Source: Heliopora coerulea
Taxonomy: Eukaryota > Cnidaria > Anthozoa > Scleralcyonacea > Helioporidae
NCBI GenBank assembly: GCA_030142905.1
Contig: JASJOG010000086.1
Location: 310,001 to 374,000 of the forward strand
Length of the DNA stretch: 64,000 nt
Direction of reading: 5' to 3'
The translations under genes were made by a program, and so were the position numbers. Positions 53,439 to 64,000 of this stretch are shown piece by piece (the stretch's first letter is position 1; every line of letters begins with the position of its first letter). A model generated the notes under the pieces. That model searched no databases. It had not been told where the DNA came from and saw nothing but the letters and a program-made list of their open reading frames with translations.

Positions 53439-54240
53439 ATCTGATTCAGTGGCGTCGCTAGACATTTCAAAATGGGGGGCACACCACTCGTCGGGAAGAA
53501 ATTGGGGGGAGCACTAAGATTCAGATGCGACTGACAAAACATAGAAACCACGGTGAACCATATTTGCAATGCAAAGTTCATTTTTTATTTAGGCTGTAAA
53601 GGCTCGTTTATATTACACTTGCGATTGTGTGCCTTGCGACTGACAGCTTGGAGTATGTATTTAAGTGACGAGAGCATCAAAGAGAAACTGGGACGAATCA
53701 AAAGTAGATATCTTCATGCACAGACCGTCAAGGGCTTTATTGCATACACCAGGGCCAGGTTGTTCAAAAGACGATTAGTTTAATTCAGGATTAACGAAAG
53801 TGTTGTGGACACCTGTCCGATCACGCTGCTGAGAAAAGCTGGAATTTGCTTTTACATACTTTGGGTGCATACAAAAAGATTTCAAGCTGTGAAGTCTGAA
53901 CTAGACTGTTCAACCAAAATAAACAAAATCAAAACAACAGATTAACTGGTTATCCTGGATTAGCGTTAATCTTGCTTTGAACAACTTGACCCAGGGTGAC
54001 AATCACAACCTATAAAATAGCACGAATAAACGGACCTTAGGAAGATATTCAATGCAGGATAACTTGGTCCAGTAAATAACTGAGTATAATGCAGCCTACT
54101 GGTTTCGGTTTACTGAAGTCTATAACAATTTTCGAAACCACAAATTTTATTTCGGGGGGGCATGTAAGGGGCCAAGAAAAAATTTTTGCGAGGGCACGTT
54201 CCACCTTATGCCTCGCCTTAGCGACGCCATTGATCTGATT
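53439..54240. mobile_element. non-autonomous hAT element with 8-bp target duplication
   Basis: ATCTGATT at 53439-53446 and 54233-54240 flanks a 786-bp unit whose ends are CAGTGGCGTCGCTAG and (inverted) CAATGGCGTCGCTAA. The CA-start, short inverted ends and 8-bp duplication define a hAT element. It has no transposase reading frame. A neighbouring hAT transposase relic starts at 54325 but has different ends (CAGGGCCGCCGAG). Confidence 0.82.
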
Positions 54241-54324
54241 GTCTATAGATCAAGCACTTCTGGACGGGCGTTTTTTTTTTCTCTTGTGTCAATCAAACTA
54301 AAAGACGAGTTTACCGCAATACAG

Positions 54325-54345
54325 CAGGGCCGCCGAGAGACAGGA
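54325..54345. repeat. 3' terminal inverted repeat of the truncated hAT element
   Basis: CAGGGCCGCCGAGAGACAGG lies about 300 bp downstream of the transposase frame and has the form of a hAT end. The matching 5' end was not found within the window, in keeping with 5' truncation. Confidence 0.5.
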
Positions 54346-54622
54346 CAGGCCCAGGGGAAAAAAGGCTCGCGGGCCCCATTATCATTAACGACATTTGACT
54401 TTTCAAATTTTTTTTAACTTTATATTTGAAAATTTTAATATGTGCCTTCTAAATATCAAGGTCAAAACAATTAATATCACGTATTGTAGTATACGTACAC
54501 TTTACTTGAAATGGTCCCATAACTTTATTACTTTACTAATGATTATAGTCTATGGATCAATATAAACTAAAATTGTTCAGGACTAACGTGAAAGGAACAT
54601 GTCCATCAGTTCAGTTATCAAA

Positions 54623-56482
54623 TTAAATTACTGCTTTACGGGCTTTTTCTAAAGCGAAAGAATTAATTACGCTAGTAAAGTCAATCTTTCTCCTCAGTTC
54701 ACTTTCAATACTGAAAACTGCAAGGTCGTTTAGATTTTCCTGCGTCATGGTACTTCGCGTAAAGTTTTTGATCAAGTTCAGCTTGCTGAATGAACGTTCT
54801 GCTCATTCAGCAGAACGTTCATTCAGCAAGCTGAACTTGAGTGCTGATGCAACAGTCACGGGCAAGGTACAGAAGATCTGAAGAGCTACACATATGTTTC
54901 CAAATATCTCATAGAGGTTAAACTCACTGATTTTGTTCTGAAGATCTTGTGGGCTTAATGCTTTATCTCCAAAATTATCACAATGAATCGACTTCAAGTG
55001 GATGATTTCTTCTTTCAGTTGATCTTGGGAAACATCATCTGAATATTTTCCGGCAAAAACGTCAGAAGCTTCGGAAATTTCCACTTCAGATAGATGAAGG
55101 TACTGCCACAGAAAACAGAAAAGTTTGTCGATATTATTTGCAGCCTTGTAACGATTCGTAAGCCCAGCAATCACAGAATCAATAATGACAAAAAAAACAT
55201 CACGTCTGAACTCTTCTTCTTCTTCTCTTCCATCTGTCTCTGTCTGCTCCGTAGGTGTTGTGTCGTCTGGATCTCGAACCTCGTCAAAGAATGCTCTTCT
55301 TTTGCGCTTACGTTTTGATGAGAACTCGGGGGAAATTTGCATCGCATCAGCCACCAGTTTCGACTCGTTCATGATTGAAGACCATTTCACACGCAAATCT
55401 TTGAGCTTGTTGAGCAGAGATTTCAAATTTGACACCTCCACGTCTATGGTAGCATCTCTAGCTTGAACAACTTGATTCCTTTGATCAATGGCGACGAGTA
55501 TCTTCAACCAAATGGCAGACATAACAATGCAAGTAAAGGATGACACATACGCTATTGCACCATTTACCTCAGTCCTTGTTTTCGGCGTGAGGTTGAGCAA
55601 CAGAAGTTTTTCCAAGGCCAAACGTAAGCCAGGTAGGTGAGCAGCAAATGGTCGAACACTGTTCACACGAGCGATCCATCTTGTGCCTGACAATCCGTGA
55701 AGAGACGAACCAATTTGTTCTTTTAGTATACCCCATCGTTTAGGACTACCGGAAAAGAGATTGTAAATGGTTGCAACCATTCCAAAGAAGGTTATCGCAT
55801 AAGGAGAACTGGCTGCCGAGTCTGCTCCACACAAGTTCAGGGAATGACAACCACACGGTGAGTACAGGCACAGAGAATTAAGATCACTAATATGTTTCTG
55901 GGTATCGTCGTATTTACCAGACATGTTTGCAGCATTGTCATAACCTTGTCCACGACAATCAGCAAGTGGAATCTCAAACTCTTTTAAGGCATGTAAGATC
56001 ATTGTAGCGATTTCAGCACCTGTTTTCTTGCAACAATCAATATCGATCAAAAAACGTTCTTTAATCGCAAATTCTCCAACTTCGCCAACAAGGACGTATC
56101 TGAGAACAAACGTAGTTTGCTCTGTATGACTTGCATCTGGTGTTGCATGTACCATAATGGAATAGTACTTTGCTTTCTTTAGTTCTTCCAAAATACATTC
56201 ACGAACATAGTCAGCACAAAGGTCAATAAATTCATTCTGTGAATCAGCGGACAGGTAGTGAGCTTGCAGGCGTTCCTGCTTTTGCTGTGAAAGTTTAACT
56301 TTCATGACATGCTCCTGCAGCAGTGGATCATAATGTGCCAAAACTTCGAGTAATCCAAGGAAGTTACCATTGTGGACATCTACGATCCTCTGAGAATTTC
56401 CACGGAAAAAAAGACCTCTTTCTCCAAGAAAAACAATGACATCTATCATACGTGTGAGAAGCGTCTTCCATTTATTTGCCAT
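54623..56482 (-). pseudogene. hAT-family (ZMYM1-like) transposase, 5'-truncated and interrupted
   Basis: A 559-codon frame (56482-54803) carries hAT transposase signatures: NRGNF-like HNGNFLGLLEVLAHYDPLL, the GQGYDNAANMSG motif of the DUF4371 region, CGCHSLNLCG, and WG-ILKE with a RWIAR segment. It ends at a premature stop inside the C-terminal dimerisation motif. Past a 42-bp inverted insertion the same frame resumes at ERSFSKLNLIKNFTRSTM and ends at 54623 (AVFSIESELRRK ... EKARKAVI). The expected N-terminal zinc finger is missing; the sequence dissolves into TTTA repeats. Such proteins excise and insert hAT DNA; this copy is inactive. Confidence 0.85.
54773..54840. repeat. perfect foldback inside the hAT transposase
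   Basis: CAAGTTCAGCTTGCTGAATG... on one side is repeated in perfect inverse on the other over 29 bp around a short CTCATTCAG centre. It inserts 42 bp, including a stop, into the coding sequence. Confidence 0.85.
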
Positions 56483-56484
56483 AA

Positions 56485-56625
56485 TTTCAGTATTTTTTAT
56501 TTATTCAATTATTTATTTATAAATTATTTATAAATTATTTATTTGCCATTTATTTATTTATTTATTTATTTATCTATTTATTTATTTATCTATTTATTTA
56601 TTTATTTAATTTTAATTAATAAGTA
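56485..56625. repeat. (TTTA)n microsatellite
   Basis: Interrupted TTTA/TTTATC array replacing the 5' end of the hAT transposase. Confidence 0.85.
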
Positions 56626-57284
56626 CAGATGAAATTATTTAGCGGCTTTCGAATGACCATAACGGCCGATTCCTAATGGATTTTTGGTAGGGTCGCGATT
56701 TTTTTCTTGATACATATGGTTTATGTATCAACGTATGTATAACCCCCAAAATAAAACAATTCTACCAACACAATACACTTTACTGATAATTAGCAACCTA
56801 TTTACTATTGTTCTGTGGGCATATATTTTATGGTATTTCTAGCCTCATCGTTGTTTAGAAATCGAAAAGAATTTTCTTTTTCTCGTAGACGAGGTCATAA
56901 GGGCCTATTTATAATGACTGTAAAAGAATAGAAATTGGAGAATAACGTTTATAATACGACGTACGACAATTGTGACACTGTCTCCACGTTAGCAACAAGG
57001 ACCACGTGAACAGAAGGAAGGGGACTGCAGTGCCCATTATTTCTCAAACAATTGATATAAAATTGCTCACCGAGCAATGTGCAAAAATGTAGCTGAGTGA
57101 TTTAAGATTTGCGGCACTTGATACAAGTTTAACTTAGCTGATGTAGCACTTCCAAAAACATATGAAATATCCCTCAAATAATATCGAGCAAAGAACGATT
57201 TCTTAACAAAGATTTAATGCAGCGACACTTCGAATTGATTGTTGGCTGTGCTTTATTCTGCGATGGTAGTAACAGTAAAATTAA
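56626..57284. other. spacer, no recognised feature
   Basis: AT-rich sequence between the hAT relic and the left breakpoint of the B/C duplication. I see nothing supported in it. Confidence 0.4.
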
Positions 57285-58894
57285 AACAAGAAAAAGATAT
57301 CATTTACCATTTTTAACCTGTGTCTGAGCTCGTTTGCGGAGGCTATCCAAAGAGAGGTCGACTCGTAACCATGCTGCATAATTTTGCATACAATACAGCA
57401 CTTGCTGGGGAACTTCACAAGAAATGCTGAGCACAGGAAAATAATTGTATATTCGACTTTTATTCGGCAATAACCAATTACATAAATTCAAAAATAAATA
57501 CAGTAATGCCTTTGTCATACGTAGAGTAACAAGTTTACAAGGTTGTTTGAATGTTTATAACATCAAATTTCCCTAATCCTTAATAATGTAAGTTATGCAG
57601 CCTAAAAAGCGTGAAATACGAACGCTTGTCGTCAACATTACACGTACATGCTAATAAAGATTCAATATAATATTAAGTACTAGATAAAATAAGCACTGTT
57701 AACTAAACAAGTTTACCACTCCGTTGCATATCTTTGTTTTCCGACAGAAAACGTCTCTAGAAATACGTCAGAAAATGTAACCACATAAACATTTTTAGCT
57801 AAACTCTAGTGTCAAAATTTCAGCAATTACAGAAACACATAGGAATATAAAATGATCAAAGTTTGATGGGTCAAGAAAAAATTGAAGTAAAGCAAGAATC
57901 ATTTACTATTGTCTTAGGCGACATTCATAATCACGACTGTGTAATATATTCTGAAAATGTAACTTGGTCATATTGGATCTTCCGTTTCTAATTCAAAAGA
58001 ATCTTTCCTTCCAGACAACGTGGCTGTTCGGAACAATTTAAAGGATGGAAGTTCATGAGTCCTTAGGTTGTTGCTTTACAGAGTACGGCATATTATTCAG
58101 CAACAAGTTTTTTCCCTCGGTAACTTCGAATTGCACACACACAAAAAATTAATACGGTTACAAATTCGTGCTTGGTGAGGACACGCAAACTGATTATGAA
58201 GCTATTCGACAAGACTAACTTTTGCTTTCATGCAAGCTCTTGAGCGCATTGCAATGGCAGCACACGTAATTGGGAAAGGTTAATCTCACTCTCTTCGAAG
58301 TAGACTGAGTGGCTGAGTTTTAATCACGATAAATACATCACTTCACCCAAAGTTGATGGGATCGTGAATTTAAATCTATACAAGAATACATAACAAGATT
58401 AAAAGTACTATCCCAATAATAGTCTACTACAATAAATATATGTAATATTAGGAATAAATGAAATTTCGGTCACCGAATTTTAAATTTGGCTTGATTGCAA
58501 TGTAGTCTAATTGGTCCTTAACGAGCTTTTTAAACAAATTGTATCCCTTTGCTTGTAATAATTCGTCCAGATAATTCCGAACATCTCCGCTCTATGACAC
58601 TTACCGATGCAGAACCTCCTAACGGCCGAAAAATTAAGACGTTATTGCCGGAGACAAGCAAGGATTTTTAATCGGCTGGTTTATCATGTTTGGACTGTGC
58701 GCAGTTTACACTTAAATTTATTGCAGAACATATGCTGCACCCTGGAAAACAAACCAACGTCAACAATAAAGTCGATTCAGAGTCACGATTTTGACAAATT
58801 TTGACAGCACCGTATCGTGGCCTTCCCCGCTATTAAATATCTCAAGAAGGAACACACCTCACCTTCCATTCAAACGTATTCGTGAACAATTTTT

Positions 58895-59337
58895 TCAACG
58901 CTTTGGTTCATTATCTTTCTTCTTCTCTTTCCATTTCACAGCGTCGTACAAAGGATTCCTAAAACTGGAGCTGGCCTCATCGTTATAACTTTTATGCATT
59001 TTAGGTGATAAATCAATGTTGTCATCGCCGGTGGAGACATCCGTAGGCTTTTCTTGGTCATTAGGTTTGCAGTCATTTACAGGATTAATCTCGTAAATTG
59101 GATTTTCGCAACTCATACCGTCTGACTGAACTATAGACACGTTACTGGACTCAACCTTGGGATCCTCGGCCTCATTTCCAGGAATATCGTCATCCTCTGA
59201 GAAAGCTGGATTCTCGTGCCAGTCCTTCAATTCGACGGAACACCGAGGAACGACGATGTCTTTATCGTCCCTTTGGTGGCTGCGTTTAGCATTTCGTCGC
59301 TTTCTCATCAGTAAAAGAAACAGCAATACCAACAAGC
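58895..59337 (-). CDS. gene C tail exon
   Basis: Completes the membrane helix (GLLVLLFLLLMRKRR) and encodes a 147-residue region with ENPAF, ENPIY and RNPLY; stop at 58895-58897. Confidence 0.87.
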
Positions 59338-62300
59338 CTTCAGTAAACATCAAACGATATTTCGCAAATTCACCGATGGAAAATTTTGAAGGCAAATTGA
59401 AGCTGTTCGTCTGTCTAGGTGTCTGTCTACCTGACGGTTTGCATCCATGTCTCTATAGGTGAATGCTTTTTATGTCATAGGATGAATCTTCCTTTCTATG
59501 CTTTCTATCTTTCTTTTTTCTCCTTCCAATTCCACTTCTTTCCCAGTCTCCCGTTCTTCTCTTCTCCATTCATCCTTATTCCTCCCCTTTCCTCCTCTTT
59601 GGTTCCCTTTCTTATTCTTCCTTTCTTTTTCCTTCACTTTCATTCCTCTTCCTTTCCCTTCTTTTCCTTTGCTTCTCATCTCTTCCTGTCCATTCCTTTC
59701 CTTTCCTTCCTCTTCCTTCACATACCTTCCTCTTCCTACCCTTTCCCTCCTCTTTCTTTCCTTTCCTTCATCTTCCTTTCTTTTCCTTGCTCTTCCTTCA
59801 CTTTCCTTTCGTTTCCTTCCTCTCCCTTTCCTTTAGCTCCTCTTCCTTGCTTTCGTCCTTCAGTTTTTCCTCATTTCCATCTTCTCTCTGTCAATCAGTT
59901 CGCTCATTCAGAGCTTCCTTACCAATGAGACACACACATCCAGCGACAGCTCCACCAATCACAGAAGCCATGTCAGTTCCATCACCTACGTTACGTTCAA
60001 CTACAGCGGTCGCTTCAATGACTGTGAGCTCGCGTGATCCTGTTGGTTCACTTGTCTGTATTCCAGTGGCCTGTCCTTCTGTTGGCTCTGTATTTAAAAA
60101 AAAAAGACGACTGACGCTGCTTATTTCTGATACCATAGAATATAAAGCTATTTATCGATATTGCAGCTATCATTAATGTTCTTACCAAAGGTGCATCTAG
60201 AACTGTCAACTGCTCCTTTCGTTGTGGTTACAAGGCCATCAGGGCATTTCAGGCAGCTGAACTGTCCTTTCTTCGGCTGGTACGTGTTTAAAGGACATTC
60301 AAGACACTGACCAATATTTTGTGAGATTTCACCAAAATGGCCAGCAGGACAGATAACTTGTTCATACCAAATGAAAACAAAAGACAAACTAAGTACGGTA
60401 ATCCACTTTAAGCGCACTTATCGTATCCTTCATTAAAACATAGTCACCTTTCATTGGCTTTCATAAGAGAAGATGGCCAAGAATTACCAGGGTCAGCCGA
60501 GGGAACAATACCACATAATCCATCATACAAAGTCTTAAAAATGTTTCGTTACCTTGACAATCGCTTTCGTGGAAAGATCCTTCGTTCACGGTCGTAAATC
60601 CTTCTGGGCACTTAATGCAAGACGTTTGGCCGGATTCGTTCAGATGCGAACCCAAAGGACAAGGCAGACACGATGCTGCTCCATCTGCGCTCATTTCCCC
60701 GTAAAATCCGGGAGAGCAGTCCACTATGAACAAAGATTCCAAAACTCGTTAATAATTCACGAGGAAAATGACGAGAAATTAATGTCCAAACAGTTCCCCA
60801 ACGTGATAAACAACTGATCAATAATACGTCAGTTTGCGTGACTATTACACAAACTGCTGTATCTACATTGGGGCAATATCTACAGGGGCGAAGTCATAAG
60901 TTCTTACCGCATCTGAAGTCCTCTTTGATTAGCTTCTGGCCTGGAGAACACATCAGTGTGAATGTCTCTACACCCAAGGAATGTGGCTCCAATATGTATC
61001 TTTCACTACCAGCATCAAACGATAATCCACCTTTGTTAGTTCCTTTCGTCAGCCTAAGAATTGCGCTGTTTATGCCACGAGTAGAAGTGATAACTTTTTG
61101 AGCATTTGTTTCGAACATGTCATTGATGCTCGAGTTTGAAGTCACGTTCTTTCCAACGTAATCGAACTTCCACTGACAAACTTCCGCAATATCACGGGTT
61201 TCCTCATCTCGTGCTTTTATCAACTGGCAGCTGGTTATACGTAAGTCTTTTATTTGTGGTTTCGAAGCATTCGAGACATTACCGCTCGCTACCAAAAGTA
61301 ATTCTGAGATTTCCAACTGTATCTGCGCGAAGGGAAAGGTTTGCGTCCTTTGTAAGAATGTAGCGTTTACACCAGGTTTTCTGGTTAAGGATAACGACAG
61401 AGTAGCAACTGGTACTGGCAGAGTGAAGTACAATGCCTTGACAAAGCTTGTCTTGGAAATACTGTAGCCGAATGAATTGGACACATTACAGAAATACCGT
61501 CCTTGGTGACGAGCTTCCATAGGGGCGAAGTTTAGGTGTGAAAATATCTCGTTTGCTAGAGGACGATAAGACGTCGAGTCCAATGATTTGAACCACCACT
61601 GATACGAAATACTATTGTCACTACTCTCAGCTACGCACTGAAGCGACTCATTGACAGACACAACTGCGCTAAGGTGGTCCACGGGTTGAAGAATAATGGA
61701 AGGAGGAGGGTGAATGATTACCAAGGCTGGTGAGGAGGTTTCCTTTGAGATATAGTTGGATACTTCACAGGTATAATTCCCAGACTGGGATGGAGTTGTG
61801 TTTCTAATCAATAAAACAGAAGTCGTTTGCTCGTCCAAAATATTTCCATTAAATCTCCATTTGTAAACCAAAAAGTCTCCTGTTGCGTTGCAGCTAAGAA
61901 CAAGAGTCTGGGCCTCGCCTATCTCCGTCAAGGGTTCCGGATGTTTCGTAATGTTCGGCAAGCGTCCACAGAATAACTTCCCTTTTGTCATGTCTTGTAG
62001 GATTCTCAGTGTATTTGATGATATGTTCGCGGCATCGTCGATCGATAAGTCAACGCTTTCAATCAACTTAACCAGGTTCGTTCGAACTTCTCTGACCTGT
62101 TGTCGAACATTATCAGCTCCGGGTAAGTTTGTAACTTCATAAATCTCAGTTAAACCGTCCAGGACATAGGTCACGCAATCATCGAACCCACTACAATTTC
62201 TCAACACCACATTAAAGATGTTCTCCATCGTCGAATACCAATTTCGAAAAAGTAGCTTTGAGGTCAAATTCACAGGCTCGAAACCGTCTTTAGCAGCTTC

Positions 62301-64000
62301 GTTTTGTAGATCTAAAGCTCCCAGCAGCACAGGATCCGTTTCAAGGCTATTTAAGTATGCAGTTTTTCCAGTCTCCGACCCGAATTTCGATGCTATCGTT
62401 TCGTTGCCGATTAATTTTTCTAAAATGCCAATGGCATCAAATAGCCCAGACACATTTCTTATGTTGGCTTCTTGAACAAGCTGCCTCGACTCAGACGTTA
62501 TGTTGTATAACGATAAAACTATGTCGTACAATGCTTGCTCGTAAATTGTAAACTCCGAACACAGTTTGTGATATTTCTGTAGTGTTGACACTGTAAGGTA
62601 GTTGGTTTCCTTCAAACGGTTGCTTGGTTCTGCGAAAGAACTGTTCGTGTCCTCCGCTGACCGTTTTCGTCGTACCTTACCAGTGGATCCACGCATGTAC
62701 ATGCTCAGAATGTCTTTCACTATGCTTCTCAACGATGCGTTGAAATTCCTAAAATTTAAGACTGCAGACAGCTCTTCTTCGCTTCCATTTAGTTTAAACA
62801 TAACACGAACAGGCAACACGGCACTTTCATCCATCGCTGCTGCCTTCACGTTAAATTTAACGCTCTGAAACTCAACAAACTCGACTGATTTTAGCCGCTT
62901 ATTGACAAGCTCCTTCAATCTGAGTGGCTGAGCCAGAATGTTTGAAATGTTCTTCTGCGACTGTAAGGTGATATTATAAGCTTTTCTTAGATTCCTAACA
63001 GCCTTCTCAGACACATTAAACGCATTCGACGCCGACGATAACCGGATAGCAGCTCTTCGCTTCATAATTTCCCTGTAAGAAACATTCGCTCTAGCACTTT
63101 CTAAATTTTTCACCATCTCTGTGGAATCATTATGGCTCGATGGAATTTTCTCCAAAGCGTCAATCCTTATCTTATGACAAAGAGCATTTTCAGCGACACA
63201 AGTAACATTAACGATGCGGAAAGCACAGGGGACAGTCGAACAACAACTCTTTGGGATTGTTTCGTTCGAGACATACACTTCACATAAACGCTCACACGCA
63301 TACGGCTTTTGATAATATTCATATTGGAATCCGCTTTCACTTTTCTTGCACGTCTCAAAAAGAACGCGGCATTTCCAGTGTCCATCTCTCCGATCTGTTT
63401 CACAAGGCCTTTCGGAATTGGAATTACTTATCACGGTATCTTGAAACGGATTGGACAAAATCAGACCTTTTAAATTTCCATCCACGTTTCTGCTCTGGGT
63501 CGTACACACAGCTTCATTGGCGTTCCCTGGGAAAAAAGCAGACCTTGCGTCCGTGCCGGCTCGAGGTAAGTTGTTCAAGAAGAAATCAGTGGGTTTCATA
63601 GCATAGGAAAATACTTCTTTCGTAATGCTAGCAAGCGTGTTCCTTAAATTAACTTTGGATAAACTGCTTTTTAAATAAATTCTCGTGCAATCTTGTGTCT
63701 TACATAGAACCGAACTTACGTTAGATGTGATTACTCTTTGTTCAATTTTAAAGCAAGTGGCTAAGCACGTTTCCCTCGACTCTGCTGCAATATTGTAATT
63801 GCAGTTTCTGCACACCATGCCTTTCCGACAAACATCGCTACACTCCTTCATGTGACAAAATTTATTCAACTGGGAGGTCAAGTTCTTCAAGCGAGCACTT
63901 ACGTTTCCTTCAACATTTTTTAATACAATTTTAGCAGCTTCAAGCCTTCTTTCGGCAGTCATGTACTCTTCGCGTGCTTTGTCCATCTCTCGTCTTCTTG
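58895..64000 (-). CDS. receptor gene C (3' part), recent paralog of gene B
   Basis: Visible exons: giant exon from the window edge (64000) to 60908, GCC2/GCC3 exons 60723-60553 and 60356-60186, stalk/transmembrane exon 60087-59923, tail exon 59337-58895. All lengths, phases and splice sites equal gene B, and the frame is open, so the copy looks functional. By eye about 30 of 1,030 residues differ in the giant exon, clustered between the two cysteine blocks; the tail differs at two positions (VPSDG/VQSDG and the last residue pair). Furin-type VRRKRSAE, both Ig domains and the ENPAF/ENPIY/RNPLY motifs are kept. The 5' half lies beyond the window. Confidence 0.87.
59508..59870. repeat. polypyrimidine/polypurine tract, gene C copy
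   Basis: Same intronic tract as at 28138-28500 with a few substitutions; again it separates the two exons that make the membrane helix. Confidence 0.85.
59923..60723 (-). CDS. gene C GCC2/GCC3 and transmembrane-stalk exons
   Basis: Exons 60723-60553, 60356-60186 and 60087-59923 encode two GCC2/GCC3 repeats and the stalk with the first half of the membrane helix (ASVIGGAVAGCVCLI, against TSVIGG in B). Confidence 0.86.
60908..64000 (-). CDS. gene C giant exon (partial)
   Basis: Open from the window's right edge to the donor TGCG|gtaag at 60908. It carries the second half of the helical segment onward: CSDVCRKGMVCRNC, SCCSTVPCAFR, VRRKRSAE near 62660-62675, and both Ig domains. Substitutions relative to gene B are denser in the CTRIY-to-CETD interval than elsewhere. 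Confidence 0.87.

Larger units (their letters stand above)
57285..64000. repeat. segmental duplication, right copy (3' half of gene C and flank)
   Basis: Near-identical to 25850-~32630 and still matching at the window's right edge. Small indels shift the offset from 31,403 in the flank to 31,369 in the giant exon. The part 57285-58894 is the duplicated 3' flank of gene C. Confidence 0.87.

Overview
This is eukaryotic nuclear DNA. Genes are large and intron-rich, with GT-AG introns, many dispersed transposable elements and AT-rich spacers. The protein modules (EMI-like, EGF, sushi, Ig and GCC2/GCC3-type cysteine repeats on one receptor) and a GIY-YIG Penelope-like retroelement point to a marine invertebrate. 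A cnidarian, probably an anthozoan such as a stony coral, is my best guess, but that is inference.

Layout. (1) At 59-319 on the + strand is the last exon of a mitochondrial-type elongation factor Tu gene. (2) From 22782 down to 1952 on the - strand lies receptor gene A: 19 exons, 7,935 nt of CDS, 2,644 aa, converging on the EF-Tu gene. (3) From 51238 down to 27525 on the - strand lies paralog B: 18 exons, 7,686 nt, 2,561 aa. (4) From the right edge down to 58895 on the - strand is the 3' part of paralog C, a recent near-copy of B. The B/C duplication is visible from about 25850 / 57285 and runs off the window, so the repeat period is about 31.4 kb. For A and B every intron phase matches and the spliced length is a multiple of three, which is strong internal support for the models.

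The receptors share one plan: signal peptide, EMI-like cysteine module, an EGF very like the one that follows the EMI domain in MEGF10/Draper/CED-1, five or six calcium-binding-type EGFs, two sushi modules, another EGF joined to an unrecognised ~400-aa region, then a 3.8-3.9 kb single exon. That exon holds cysteine-rich and coiled-coil-like segments, a furin-type basic site and two Ig domains. It is followed by two GCC2/GCC3 cysteine repeats, one transmembrane helix split by an intron, and a ~150-aa tail with several NPxY-type motifs. I propose a tandem family of engulfment- or scavenger-type surface receptors; function is not shown by sequence alone.

Mobile DNA is abundant and often structurally complete: a Penelope-like element with 13-bp target duplications in an intron of A; a 3.2-kb DNA transposon with an 8-bp duplication in intron 1 of B; a non-autonomous hAT (8-bp duplication) and a 5'-truncated hAT transposase pseudogene between B and C, the latter broken by a fold-back insertion; tRNA-derived palindromes, a tRNA-SINE, and a ~100-bp TTAA-flanked MITE family. 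No CRISPR, rRNA or convincing functional tRNA gene was seen.
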